Assembly: GCF_037971845.1 (NCBI RefSeq)
Contig: NZ_CP150227.1
Location: 4,898,001-4,962,000 of the forward strand
Direction of reading: 5' to 3'
Origin: Paenibacillus sp. FSL R5-0766
GTDB lineage: Bacteria; Bacillota; Bacilli; Paenibacillales; Paenibacillaceae
Length of the DNA stretch: 64,000 nucleotides
A model generated the notes under the pieces. It searched no databases. It had not been told where the DNA came from and worked only from the letters and a program-made list of their open reading frames with translations. Shown here piece by piece: positions 52,714-61,488 of this stretch. Within the stretch, counting starts at the first letter, position 1, and each line of letters starts with the position of its first letter. The translations under genes were made by a program, and so were the position numbers.

Positions 52714-53565
52714 TTAGTAGGCATAGAATCCTTGACCCGTCTTCCGCCCCCACTGTCCTGCATCAACCATTTTCTGCAACATCGGACAGCATCGGAATTT
52801 GGGGTCCTGATAGCTGTCGTACAATACTTTCAATGAATGCACGACCGTATCCAGACCAATCAGATCCGCCGTCTCCAGCGGCCCCATCTGATAATTGAAG
52901 CCCTTCTTCATAATGGCGTCCACCTGCTCGGGTGTAGCGATTCCATCCTGCACAATGTACGCCGCTTCATTCATTATCAAGTGCGAGAGGCGATTAGAGA
53001 CAAACCCGGGCAGATCCTCTATGACAACCGGACTTTTATCAAGAGTTTCCAAAAACGCTACCATCTCATGTTCCGTACCCTGCGTTGTATGATGTCCTTT
53101 GATCACCTCCACCATGGATTTAACAGGAACTGGATTCATCAGATGCACCCCAATGACTCGACCTGGGTCAGGCAAAAATGAAGCGAGCTTTGTCACGGAA
53201 ATACAGCTTGTATTTAGCGCAAATAAAGCATCCGGACGAACCTTGTGGTATAGTCGTGCGTAAACTTCCTTTTTCAACTCCAGGTTCTCGGTTACATTTT
53301 CAATAATGATACTTGCCTCTTCCACACCTTCATCTTGTGTCTGAAACGAGATTCGTTCCATGATCTGATCCAGTGGCACCTGACCGTACCCTTGCTTCAG
53401 AAAGCAAGCTGAACGATATTCACGACGTATAACATCAGGAGCGTGTTCGATGACCGACGCCGAAATATCCTGCAAAATTACACGATAACCAGCCCTCGCG
53501 ACATCCAGTGCTGTGGCGCATCCCATCACCCCTGCGCCAATGATTGCAATCAGTCGATTATGCAT
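52714..53565 (-). CDS. 3-hydroxyacyl-CoA dehydrogenase-like enzyme, FkbK type
   Basis: The 283-residue protein has a Rossmann start (IAIIGAGVMGCATALDVARAG), IIENVTENLELKK, NTSCISVTKLA and the catalytic HLMNPVPVKSMVEVI, as in 3-hydroxybutyryl-CoA dehydrogenases. In FkbH/I/J/K sets this enzyme oxidises the C3 hydroxyl of glyceryl-ACP towards tartronate semialdehyde. The same fold is used in zwittermicin-type hydroxymalonyl or aminomalonyl pathways. It lies 28 bases after the aminotransferase gene and looks intact. Confidence 0.88.
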   Translation of the reverse strand: MHNRLIAIIGAGVMGCATALDVARAGYRVILQDISASVIEHAPDVIRREYRSACFLKQGYGQVPLDQIMERISFQTQDEGVEEASIIIENVTENLELKKEVYARLYHKVRPDALFALNTSCISVTKLASFLPDPGRVIGVHLMNPVPVKSMVEVIKGHHTTQGTEHEMVAFLETLDKSPVVIEDLPGFVSNRLSHLIMNEAAYIVQDGIATPEQVDAIMKKGFNYQMGPLETADLIGLDTVVHSLKVLYDSYQDPKFRCCPMLQKMVDAGQWGRKTGQGFYAY

Positions 53566-53593
53566 ACCTAATCACCTCCTTATTGAGCTAGCA

Positions 53594-54913
53594 TCAGATC
53601 AGCTCGTCGTAGATCTCTTTCATTTCTGCAAGTGCTGCAGGGACACGCTCACCGAACCAGGCAACATCTTGCATATCAAGCAGGATATTCGGATACATCC
53701 GCGAGAGCGTAGATACCAGAACACCGTGCTCAGCAAGCTTGCTATTTAACAAGATATCAAAAGACATTAATTCAAACGTATAATCAGCCGTATCCGTAAG
53801 CGGCTCCGTGCAGCAGTGATAAGAAGCACAGCCAGACGGCCCTTGAACAATTAAAGGCAGACCTACCTTCACTGCTTCCTGGCAGAGTATGTCATGCATC
53901 ATCTCAGCATGGCGGTTCATGCTGTGCATCGCCTGTCCTCCATTGCGGCCCAACATTTCCAGTGTAGCTTTTACAGCAGCTGTACCTAATGGATAGCCAT
54001 TAAACGTACCCGCATGAATTACTTTTTTGTCTACAAGCAACTTCATGATATCCGCTCGGCCAACCAGGGCTGACACCGGAACTCCGCCACCGGCGATGGC
54101 CTTCCCAAGTGTAGTCAGATCGGGCGTTACACCGAATAACTGTTGGGCACCACCGAGACCCATACGGAATCCTGTTATAATCTCATCAAAAATGAGCACG
54201 ACCTGGTATTGATCACATAACTGTCTGACTTTTTGCAGATAACCCGGAGCAGGCATGACTCCGCCACCATTTACACAAACCGGCTCCATGATTACTGCTG
54301 CAATGTCGTCTCCATGCTGGTGAAATAGTTCCTCCAGACGGGCTGCGTCATTCCATGGCAAGAGGTAGGATTGAGATTCCATGGCATCCCTTGCCCTCCC
54401 CTTTGTTCCTTTCATGTCACCGGGATAGTCTGAAGGTACAGGCAGACCTGTACGTGCAGTCTTGCCACCCATAATATTGTCCGCATTGCCATGATAATGG
54501 CCTTCAAAACGTACAAAGCGATTTTTACCTGTCCACGCCCGGGCAAGACGAAGTGCATTCTGGACAATCTCCGTGCCTGATAACCCAAAACGAATCATCT
54601 CTGCTGAAGGAACATATTGATGGATCAGTTCCAGAGCCTCTGCATCCAGATCGCAATGACTTACGGAAAGAACACGGTCAATGGTATCCTTCAGACACTC
54701 GTTATACTCCTCGTTGCCGTGACCAACAATGAGGGCACCAAAGCGGGCATATAGATCCAAATACTCGTTGCCGTTCATGTCCGTCACTCTGCTTCGGGAA
54801 GCATGCTTGAAATGGAGCGGCGTCTCTTCCCAAGGAAGGTGAAAATTATAGTGCACACCTCCAGGCAGCCATTGTTTCACCCGCTGATTGTACTGCATCA
54901 TCTCCGTGATCAT
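53594..54913 (-). CDS. Glutamate-1-semialdehyde-type PLP aminotransferase
   Basis: The 439-residue class III aminotransferase has LFDEIITGFRMGLGGAQ (PLP Asp region), LTTLGKAIAGGGVPVSALVG (PLP Lys), RFEGHYHGNAD and HAGTFNGYPLG. This GSA-AT type is the one fused into iturin/mycosubtilin synthetases, where it aminates a beta-ketoacyl-ACP. Its place in a PKS operon, rather than with hem genes, argues against a haem role. It overlaps the acyltransferase stop by four bases. Confidence 0.88.
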   Translation of the reverse strand: MITEMMQYNQRVKQWLPGGVHYNFHLPWEETPLHFKHASRSRVTDMNGNEYLDLYARFGALIVGHGNEEYNECLKDTIDRVLSVSHCDLDAEALELIHQYVPSAEMIRFGLSGTEIVQNALRLARAWTGKNRFVRFEGHYHGNADNIMGGKTARTGLPVPSDYPGDMKGTKGRARDAMESQSYLLPWNDAARLEELFHQHGDDIAAVIMEPVCVNGGGVMPAPGYLQKVRQLCDQYQVVLIFDEIITGFRMGLGGAQQLFGVTPDLTTLGKAIAGGGVPVSALVGRADIMKLLVDKKVIHAGTFNGYPLGTAAVKATLEMLGRNGGQAMHSMNRHAEMMHDILCQEAVKVGLPLIVQGPSGCASYHCCTEPLTDTADYTFELMSFDILLNSKLAEHGVLVSTLSRMYPNILLDMQDVAWFGERVPAALAEMKEIYDELI

Positions 54914-55890
54914 GCCTTATCGCCTCCCACACTTGTCTGGTTTACTGCTTCATGTCGCTCCAGTAACCTGGATCGATCTTGCGGATCATCCAGCGAATAG
55001 GCTGCAGGCAAGGTCTTATTCTCAGCCAGCATATTTCTTACGCTCTGGCCTGGACCGATATCGATCCATACCGTCGCTCCCAGATTTTGAACACGTGCCA
55101 ATGCCTGATTCCAGCGAATGGGTTGCAAAAGCTGGCTGCTCAGCAGCTTAGGAATGTCCTCGGCTCCTCGAATGAACTCACCATGTACTGTAGAGCATAT
55201 GGGAAACACCGGTGCAGAGAAGGAAATCCCTGCAAGCATCTCTTCAAGCTCAGGCTGAATGAACTGCATCAACTCGCTATGATAAGGTGCATCTGCCTTC
55301 ATTGGCATCATGCGAAAAGGAATGAACTCCCCACCGTAGCCATCCACCTTATCATCCAGCAATTGAAGACCCTTCGCAGTACCTGCGACGACAAACTGTC
55401 CCGGTGAATTATAACCGGAGATCGTCACATACTCATTCTGACGAATATTCTCGACTAATTCTTCAAGCGCTTCTTGGGTTACATCAACAACAATACCCGC
55501 TCTTCCTTTTTGCTCCTGAATGGAGCGATGCATCAACGCACCACGCTGAGCTGTAAAACGGATCCCATCAGCAAATCGCAATGCTCCTGCCGCTACCAAA
55601 GCCGAAATCTCCCCCAAACTGTGACCTACTGCATAATCTGGAGTCATTCCTGTCCGGCGAACAAATGAGTCAAATAAAACGTAGCTTGCTGTCAGTACAG
55701 CAGGTTGAGCATATTCAGAGACCGTCAATTGATCCAGGGTCCCTTCCATAACCAGTGCCTTCAAATCAAATCCGATCACCTCGCTCGCTTCCGCAAAGAT
55801 CTGATTCGCCTCCGGCTCACTTTCCAACAACTCACTGCACATTCCGATATACTGGCTTCCCTGGCCGGGAAATAGCGCACAGAACGTCAT
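54910..55890 (-). CDS. Trans-acting malonyl-CoA acyltransferase (FenF/FabD-like)
   Basis: The 326-residue acyltransferase has FPGQGSQYIGMCSELL, AQPAVLTASYVLFDS, VGHSLGEISALVAAGAL (nucleophile Ser) and a later His region MKADAPYHSELMQF. It probably loads malonyl (or a related) unit on the ACPs of the cluster, replacing the vestigial AT of the ketosynthase protein. It overlaps both neighbours by four bases. Confidence 0.9.
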   Translation of the reverse strand: MTFCALFPGQGSQYIGMCSELLESEPEANQIFAEASEVIGFDLKALVMEGTLDQLTVSEYAQPAVLTASYVLFDSFVRRTGMTPDYAVGHSLGEISALVAAGALRFADGIRFTAQRGALMHRSIQEQKGRAGIVVDVTQEALEELVENIRQNEYVTISGYNSPGQFVVAGTAKGLQLLDDKVDGYGGEFIPFRMMPMKADAPYHSELMQFIQPELEEMLAGISFSAPVFPICSTVHGEFIRGAEDIPKLLSSQLLQPIRWNQALARVQNLGATVWIDIGPGQSVRNMLAENKTLPAAYSLDDPQDRSRLLERHEAVNQTSVGGDKA

Positions 55891-57038
55891 ACGCTACCGC
55901 CACGCTTGTAATAGGCTTTTAATCCGTAATGCGAGATCATCTCCTGCTGCATCTGAGAAGAACCTTCAATAATCTCCAGAATTTTGGCTTCCTTATACAA
56001 CCTGGCAACAGGATATTGGTTACTAATTCCGTTCGCACCATGAACCTGTAGCGCATCGCTTGCAACTTCAACAGCAACTTTGGACGTAAAATATTTGGCG
56101 ATCGTTGTTTCCATGGCGGCCTGCGGGTCCTTGGCTTCTCTCAGCTCGGCTGCCCGTAAACATAATGCTCGTGCTGCATGGACTTTTGTCACCGCATCTC
56201 CAATCATGCCGCGAATCAGCTGAAAATGACTTAGCTTCTGATCAAATTGCTTCCGCTTCCTTGAGTAAGTCACCATGGCATCCAGCGCTTCCTGCGCAAT
56301 CGCCAGCCCTGCCCAGGCTATGCTATATCTGCCCTGGTCCAGCGCCCCGGTTACGATGTACTCAAAACCTTCATTCAGACGTCCAATAATGTGATTTTTT
56401 GGTACACGCACCTCATGGAGATCAATCTCAGCTATACCTGTCTCTCCCGCAACCATGACACCTTCAATAGGTTGGGTCTGTACACCCTCAAACTGGCGTT
56501 CGACCCAAAAAGCAGTGCTTCGTCCCTGATTCGAGGCAATAATGATAAATACATCTGCCAAATGTCCAAACGTGATCCACTTCTTTTTTCCATTCAAAAC
56601 ATAACAGTCCGATTCTTCTCTCCACTCGGTCTTTACACTTTTGGCATCCGAACCAACTTCCGGTTCAGTCAAGCCAAAGGCAGCAATCCATTCTCCCTTC
56701 ACCAACTTGGGCAGCCAGGACGATTTTTGCTCAGGCGTTCCGAAACGTACCAAAGTTTCACTTACAAGTGAAGTATGTACCGTTAACAAGCTGCGAACGG
56801 CTGGAAGAGCCTTGCCAAATACTTCAGTCAACAGCCCGTACGCCTTGGGACCGAGACCCATGCCGCCATATTCAGCGGGGATTGAGGCAGCCAAGTAACC
56901 TTTTTCAGCCATGGCACGGATCAATGTTCTGGGAATGGCTTGCTGCTCTTGAATTTGTTGAGCATAAGGACGAATTTCACGGGCAGCAAACAATTCAGCT
57001 TCATGAATGATCTCTTGCTCTATATCCACTTCAATCAT
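55887..57038 (-). CDS. Acyl-CoA dehydrogenase family protein, FkbI-like
   Basis: The 383-residue flavoprotein has AFGLTEPEVGSDAKSV, KKWITFGHLADVFII, VTGALDQGRYSIAWAGLAIAQ and LQVHGANGISNQYPVARLYKEAK with EIIEGSSQMQQ. In FkbH/I/J/K sets the acyl-CoA dehydrogenase homologue oxidises the aldehyde intermediate to the malonyl-type extender on ACP. It starts four bases inside the ACP gene and looks intact. Confidence 0.9.
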   Translation of the reverse strand: MIEVDIEQEIIHEAELFAAREIRPYAQQIQEQQAIPRTLIRAMAEKGYLAASIPAEYGGMGLGPKAYGLLTEVFGKALPAVRSLLTVHTSLVSETLVRFGTPEQKSSWLPKLVKGEWIAAFGLTEPEVGSDAKSVKTEWREESDCYVLNGKKKWITFGHLADVFIIIASNQGRSTAFWVERQFEGVQTQPIEGVMVAGETGIAEIDLHEVRVPKNHIIGRLNEGFEYIVTGALDQGRYSIAWAGLAIAQEALDAMVTYSRKRKQFDQKLSHFQLIRGMIGDAVTKVHAARALCLRAAELREAKDPQAAMETTIAKYFTSKVAVEVASDALQVHGANGISNQYPVARLYKEAKILEIIEGSSQMQQEMISHYGLKAYYKRGGSV

Positions 57039-57292
57039 TCGGCAACCCCCTCTTGAAGAAGAGATTCATTCAGATAGGCGGCGAACTCGGCAATTGTTTT
57101 GTATTCAAACAACGCAACCGGACTGATGTCAACTTGAAGATGCTTACGCGCACGGTTAATGATCTTGAGCGCCTGCACAGAGGAGACACCAATTTTCAAA
57201 AAATTCATCTCTTCATCGATGTCCTCTGGCTCCTGATTCAACGCTGCAGCAATCTCGCTTTTGAGAAAAAGCTCAATTTCTTCTTTTGTCAT
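57035..57292 (-). CDS. Free-standing acyl carrier protein
   Basis: The 85-residue carrier protein has FLKIGVSSVQALKIINRAR with the phosphopantetheine Ser in GVSS and the usual ACP C-terminal helix (ALFEYKTIAEFAAYL). GGAGG lies before the ATG at 57292, which overlaps the stop of the ketosynthase gene; the longer open frame upstream is a shadow. It may be the extension ACP missing from the ketosynthase protein. Confidence 0.88.
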   Translation of the reverse strand: MTKEEIELFLKSEIAAALNQEPEDIDEEMNFLKIGVSSVQALKIINRARKHLQVDISPVALFEYKTIAEFAAYLNESLLQEGVAE

Positions 57293-60200
57293 ATCATGAC
57301 CTCCGTTCCCTGATTCACATCTATCCAATGTACATACGGCTCGAATGGATGTGCTGGCAGATGTACAATCTGGCCAGAGCCATTCGGATGTAACTGTTCC
57401 CAATCCAGTGCAGCACCACGTACATAAAGCTGTCCCAGTAATAAAGCAAGCTGATCCTCCATGGTAAGTGTCGGCTCGGCAGACAGGCGGATGAAGCTCT
57501 CCTTGCCACTGTATTCGAGCTGCTGCACTGTCTGATCTGCTCCAATCATAATTACAATGTCGGCGTTTGCCATCTTGCCAGGTGTGTCTTGCAGACTGTC
57601 TAACGTCACTCTGTTGTTCACTGGAGTGGATTGGCTTGCATGAGCGCTGTGATGTTCCTCGCCATCCAGATGTAAACTGGATACAAGTTCCTCTCCTGCA
57701 GCTATTCCTCGAATCTCTTGAATGGAAGGAACCAGATGTACAAGTGTCTCAAGCAAAGTCACCCAGTAGTTCAAGGTTGATACGGTATCTTCATTAGAAT
57801 CGTCTGGCCTGATTACCTTACGAGCTTGAGCCTCATCTTCTCCGCAAATCTCATGCCCCCCAACCACAATATTGACACGAGCAGCTCGGTTTCTAGGCTT
57901 GAAGCCAAATTCCATCTCTTCAATGTTCCACTCTCCGGTTGAGCTGACAGCTACTGCCGCACGATACCGATAATGTTTTCTATATCTGTTCCGGGTAAAA
58001 CAAAGATCCTCTAGTGCCAGGTCCGCATGTTTCTTCACATACTGCTCCGTGTTATCAATCAGCTTTTTTAAAGCCTGCTCTGATTTCGCAGAGAACGTTA
58101 ACAACTGGCCACGTGCCGGGGCAGCTGCACGGACAGGGGCTTTCCATTCCTCCAGCACAATGTGGGCATTCGTACCTCCCAGGCCAAATGAGCTGATGCC
58201 TGCCTTCCGCGTTTTCCCTTCAGGTACATCCCACGATCTATGCTCGCTAACGATATGGAACGGCGATTGGTCCAGTCGGAGGGCCGGATTCGGATTATCC
58301 ATATGCAGACTTGGTGCCAGTTCCCCATGCTGCATACTGAGCAGAACCTTGGCAAGACTGGCTCCACTAGAGGCTGCAAATAAATGTCCAATATTGGTTT
58401 TGACTGAACCTAATCCAATCGAATTGTCGCTTGGATATCCCTTTTCCCGGAACAGTCGGAGCAAGGCATTCACCTCAATTGGATCTCCAATTCTTGTCCC
58501 CGATCCATGTGCTTCAATATAAGAGACCTCGCTCGGGTTTAGGTTGGCATCGCGATAAGCGGCACGAAGTACCTCATATTGCCCCTGAGGGTTGGGTGCC
58601 ATAATGCCCAGGGAATATCCGTCGTTATTCACCGCTGTCCCGCGAATCACACCATAAACATGTTTATTGTTGCGAACTGCCTCTGTTAGCGGCTCCAGAT
58701 ATACAACAACAGCACCTTCCCCCAGGACTGAACCATCTGCTTCCCGATCAAATACCTTCGTATGTTGAGTGGAAGAACAGATTCCAGCATTGCGTGATAG
58801 TTGATGAACATGCGGTGTAGCCAAAATGTTCGCTCCACCTACAACTGCCCCAGAGATACGCTTGTCCTGAATGGCCGCCACAGCTTGCGTCAGTGCGACC
58901 AGAAAAGAAGAACATGCTGTATCTATGGACAGTGCCGGCCCTGTAAAATTGTACATGTGTGAAATGGAGGCCGCTGCAATATTGGACATATTACCTACCA
59001 TAGCGTGAGAATGAACAGCCTTTCCAAGACTCCGGTTCATATAATCAACAACCAGATCGAAGTATGTGCTTGGGTTAATCCCTACATACACACCCACATC
59101 ACGCTTATCCTCATGATCCACGAGCATACCTGCATCCTCCAGCGCCTCATGAGCAACTTCCAGCAGCTTCCGATGCTGCGGATCCATAAATGCAGCTTGT
59201 TCAGACGGGATTTCAAAGAACTCATGATCAAACGTATCCGGTTGCTTCAGTTCCCCAATCCAGTCATCCCAACCGGGTTGCTTGGAACGTGTTGCACGCT
59301 CTAAACTAACCCGGTCAACACTATCTAACCCGTTAACCAGATTGCTCCAGAACTGCTCTTGGGTGTCGGCATCAGGCAGACGCAGAGACAGTCCGGTAAT
59401 AGCAATAGCACGATGTACATTCAGGTGATTATCTGTTGTTTCAGCTTGTTCAAAGTCCTTCGTTTCTGCTGGAAGTTCCTGCAGATATTCCACCATCTCA
59501 CGTACGGTACTGCAAAAAACAAGTAGTTCTTGTCCTAATTCACGTCCCATATGTGCAGACAGCTTGTCAAGTAATTGATAAGAGAGAATGGAATTGCCTC
59601 CAAGTGCGAGAAAAGAAGTATCCATCTCAATCTTTCCTGCGGGCAATTGAAGAATTTCGGCCCAGGCTTTACGTACGGTATACTCCAAAGACGATGCGGA
59701 AACCGTCTCGTATCCTTGCTGTTGTGTGTTTTCGCGAATCAGCTCTTCAATGGCCTCGATGTCCTTGGTAAATACTCCACGCTCATATTCGTTTCTCAGC
59801 ATGAAGCGCTGGACCTTGCCACTCGTCGTTTTGGGAATAACCTTGATTGGGAGAACATGGGTGATCTCAATACCCAATCCAGCCCTCATACGTTGGATCA
59901 GATCCTGTCGTACATCCAGGAACTGTGGAGTACCCGATTTGTATTTAACAAATACAAGCAGCTCCTCTACTTGTTTGAGGCTGTTAAAGTGTCCGACTAC
60001 CGTCAGATTCCCTCTCAGAATGCTGCTATTCTGGTACAAAATTTCTTCAAGATCATGCGCATAATGGTTCTGTCCCCGAATAAACACAATGTCCTTGATT
60101 CGTCCGCTTACAACCAGGGAGCCATCAGCCATATAACCCAAGTCTCCAGTGCGAAGCCACCCATCCACATACATTTCACGATTGATCTCCGGGAGACTGT

Positions 60201-61488
60201 AATATCCGGAGGTTACCGATTCCCCACGAATCTGTATTTCGCCAACAACCCGCTCATCCAGCACTTCACCCTGTTCATCCGCAATCCGGATCTGAATCCC
60301 TGTCATGGGATACCCTTCATGGACAAATTCGATCACATCTGAAGTATGGCTATCACTGCTAGGTAGCTGGACTGGCACAGCCAGTCCTTCCTGCACCAGC
60401 CGTGTACGCGAAATACGTTCAATTCGTGGCTCTTCCCCCAGTCTGGAGGTACATACACCTACTGTCGCTTCTGCCATACCATATGCAGGAAACATCATAT
60501 TGGGACGATAGCCACAAGAGCTGAATTTTTTGACAAATCGCTCGATAACAGACGTTGATATAGGCTCTGCTCCATTCAAGGTCATACGCAGTGAAGAGAG
60601 ATCCAGCGTTGAGAGCTTGGAATCCGGGATCTTCTGAACCATCCATTCGAAACCGAAATTGGTACAGCAAAACCATTTTCCCTGATGCTCCGTAATCTTG
60701 CGCAAGAACAGGTAAGGGGACCGTACGAAGGTATAAGGTGACATCACCATGATGTTGGCTCCACTCAGGACGGGTGTCAGATGCTGTCCAAATATCCCCA
60801 TATCATGCGTATGCGGCAACCAGGTAAACACATTATCTCCTTCTTCAGCTCCAAGAAAAGTCTTGCATGCAATACTGTTGGCGATAATATTGTGATTTGT
60901 TAACTGCACACCTTTGGGAATTCCAGTGCTTCCTGATGAGAATTGCAGGAACACAATGTCATCAGGAGAGGTTGGGCATAGATCAGCCATCTGCTGGCCT
61001 GCTTGAAGCTCGTTCACGCTAATCAACATAAGACCTTTGAATACCGGACTTTCCGCAAGCTGCTTATACTTGGGCATGTAGGCTTCCTCGACGATAACGA
61101 CTGGACGCCCGAGCACCTCCCACACTTTCGTGAATTTCTCCAGACCGGCTGAGCCTGGTTCCCAGGCAGCCGGAGGACTAACCGGGGCGACAATAATGCC
61201 CCCCAGCATACAAGCCCAAAAGGTACGGTAAAATTCCTGTGACTGGTCAATCTCCAAAATAACGACCTGTCCTTGTTGAATGCCTTGCTCCTGAAGAGAC
61301 TGCAGGTACTTGCGAGCCTGTATCAGTAATTCAGGATAAGATTCAAACTGTTCGTCACCTGAAGAGCTGATATAGGTCATTCCCTTTTCTGGATGAATAT
61401 CTGCAATGTAGATTAGCATCTCAGCCACTGTTGAATAATGTTCTGGCACAATCAGCTCGGGTCCTCGCTGTATGGATTTACTGGACAT
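57289..61488 (-). CDS. Hybrid synthase: fatty-acyl-AMP ligase, ACP, ketosynthase, vestigial AT
   Basis: The 1399-residue protein begins with a fatty-acyl-AMP ligase (about 10-590; FSSGSTGIPKGVQLT, YGMAEATVG, LRTGDLGY, GRIKDIVFIRGQN), then an ACP (about 610-680; LGGNSILSYQLLDKL), then a ketosynthase (about 695-1115; DTACSSFLVAL, IEAHGSGTRIGDP, KTNIGHL, all three catalytic residues). The last about 280 residues keep KS-AT linker and post-AT linker sequence (GQLYVRGAALDW, HLPAHPFEPYVHW) but have no GQGSQ or GHSxGE, so the AT core has collapsed. It should activate a fatty acid, load it and extend it once using the trans AT. GGAGG before ATG 61488 fixes the start. Confidence 0.92.
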   Translation of the reverse strand: MSSKSIQRGPELIVPEHYSTVAEMLIYIADIHPEKGMTYISSSGDEQFESYPELLIQARKYLQSLQEQGIQQGQVVILEIDQSQEFYRTFWACMLGGIIVAPVSPPAAWEPGSAGLEKFTKVWEVLGRPVVIVEEAYMPKYKQLAESPVFKGLMLISVNELQAGQQMADLCPTSPDDIVFLQFSSGSTGIPKGVQLTNHNIIANSIACKTFLGAEEGDNVFTWLPHTHDMGIFGQHLTPVLSGANIMVMSPYTFVRSPYLFLRKITEHQGKWFCCTNFGFEWMVQKIPDSKLSTLDLSSLRMTLNGAEPISTSVIERFVKKFSSCGYRPNMMFPAYGMAEATVGVCTSRLGEEPRIERISRTRLVQEGLAVPVQLPSSDSHTSDVIEFVHEGYPMTGIQIRIADEQGEVLDERVVGEIQIRGESVTSGYYSLPEINREMYVDGWLRTGDLGYMADGSLVVSGRIKDIVFIRGQNHYAHDLEEILYQNSSILRGNLTVVGHFNSLKQVEELLVFVKYKSGTPQFLDVRQDLIQRMRAGLGIEITHVLPIKVIPKTTSGKVQRFMLRNEYERGVFTKDIEAIEELIRENTQQQGYETVSASSLEYTVRKAWAEILQLPAGKIEMDTSFLALGGNSILSYQLLDKLSAHMGRELGQELLVFCSTVREMVEYLQELPAETKDFEQAETTDNHLNVHRAIAITGLSLRLPDADTQEQFWSNLVNGLDSVDRVSLERATRSKQPGWDDWIGELKQPDTFDHEFFEIPSEQAAFMDPQHRKLLEVAHEALEDAGMLVDHEDKRDVGVYVGINPSTYFDLVVDYMNRSLGKAVHSHAMVGNMSNIAAASISHMYNFTGPALSIDTACSSFLVALTQAVAAIQDKRISGAVVGGANILATPHVHQLSRNAGICSSTQHTKVFDREADGSVLGEGAVVVYLEPLTEAVRNNKHVYGVIRGTAVNNDGYSLGIMAPNPQGQYEVLRAAYRDANLNPSEVSYIEAHGSGTRIGDPIEVNALLRLFREKGYPSDNSIGLGSVKTNIGHLFAASSGASLAKVLLSMQHGELAPSLHMDNPNPALRLDQSPFHIVSEHRSWDVPEGKTRKAGISSFGLGGTNAHIVLEEWKAPVRAAAPARGQLLTFSAKSEQALKKLIDNTEQYVKKHADLALEDLCFTRNRYRKHYRYRAAVAVSSTGEWNIEEMEFGFKPRNRAARVNIVVGGHEICGEDEAQARKVIRPDDSNEDTVSTLNYWVTLLETLVHLVPSIQEIRGIAAGEELVSSLHLDGEEHHSAHASQSTPVNNRVTLDSLQDTPGKMANADIVIMIGADQTVQQLEYSGKESFIRLSAEPTLTMEDQLALLLGQLYVRGAALDWEQLHPNGSGQIVHLPAHPFEPYVHWIDVNQGTEVMI

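Noticed and set aside
53594..54913. Haem biosynthesis gene hemL
   Set aside because: The protein is of the GSA aminotransferase type, but it is translationally coupled to a PKS acyltransferase and no hem gene is nearby.
59575..60342. 255-codon plus-strand frame inside the synthase gene
   Set aside because: Antisense to the fatty-acyl-AMP ligase domain, whose motifs are all intact.
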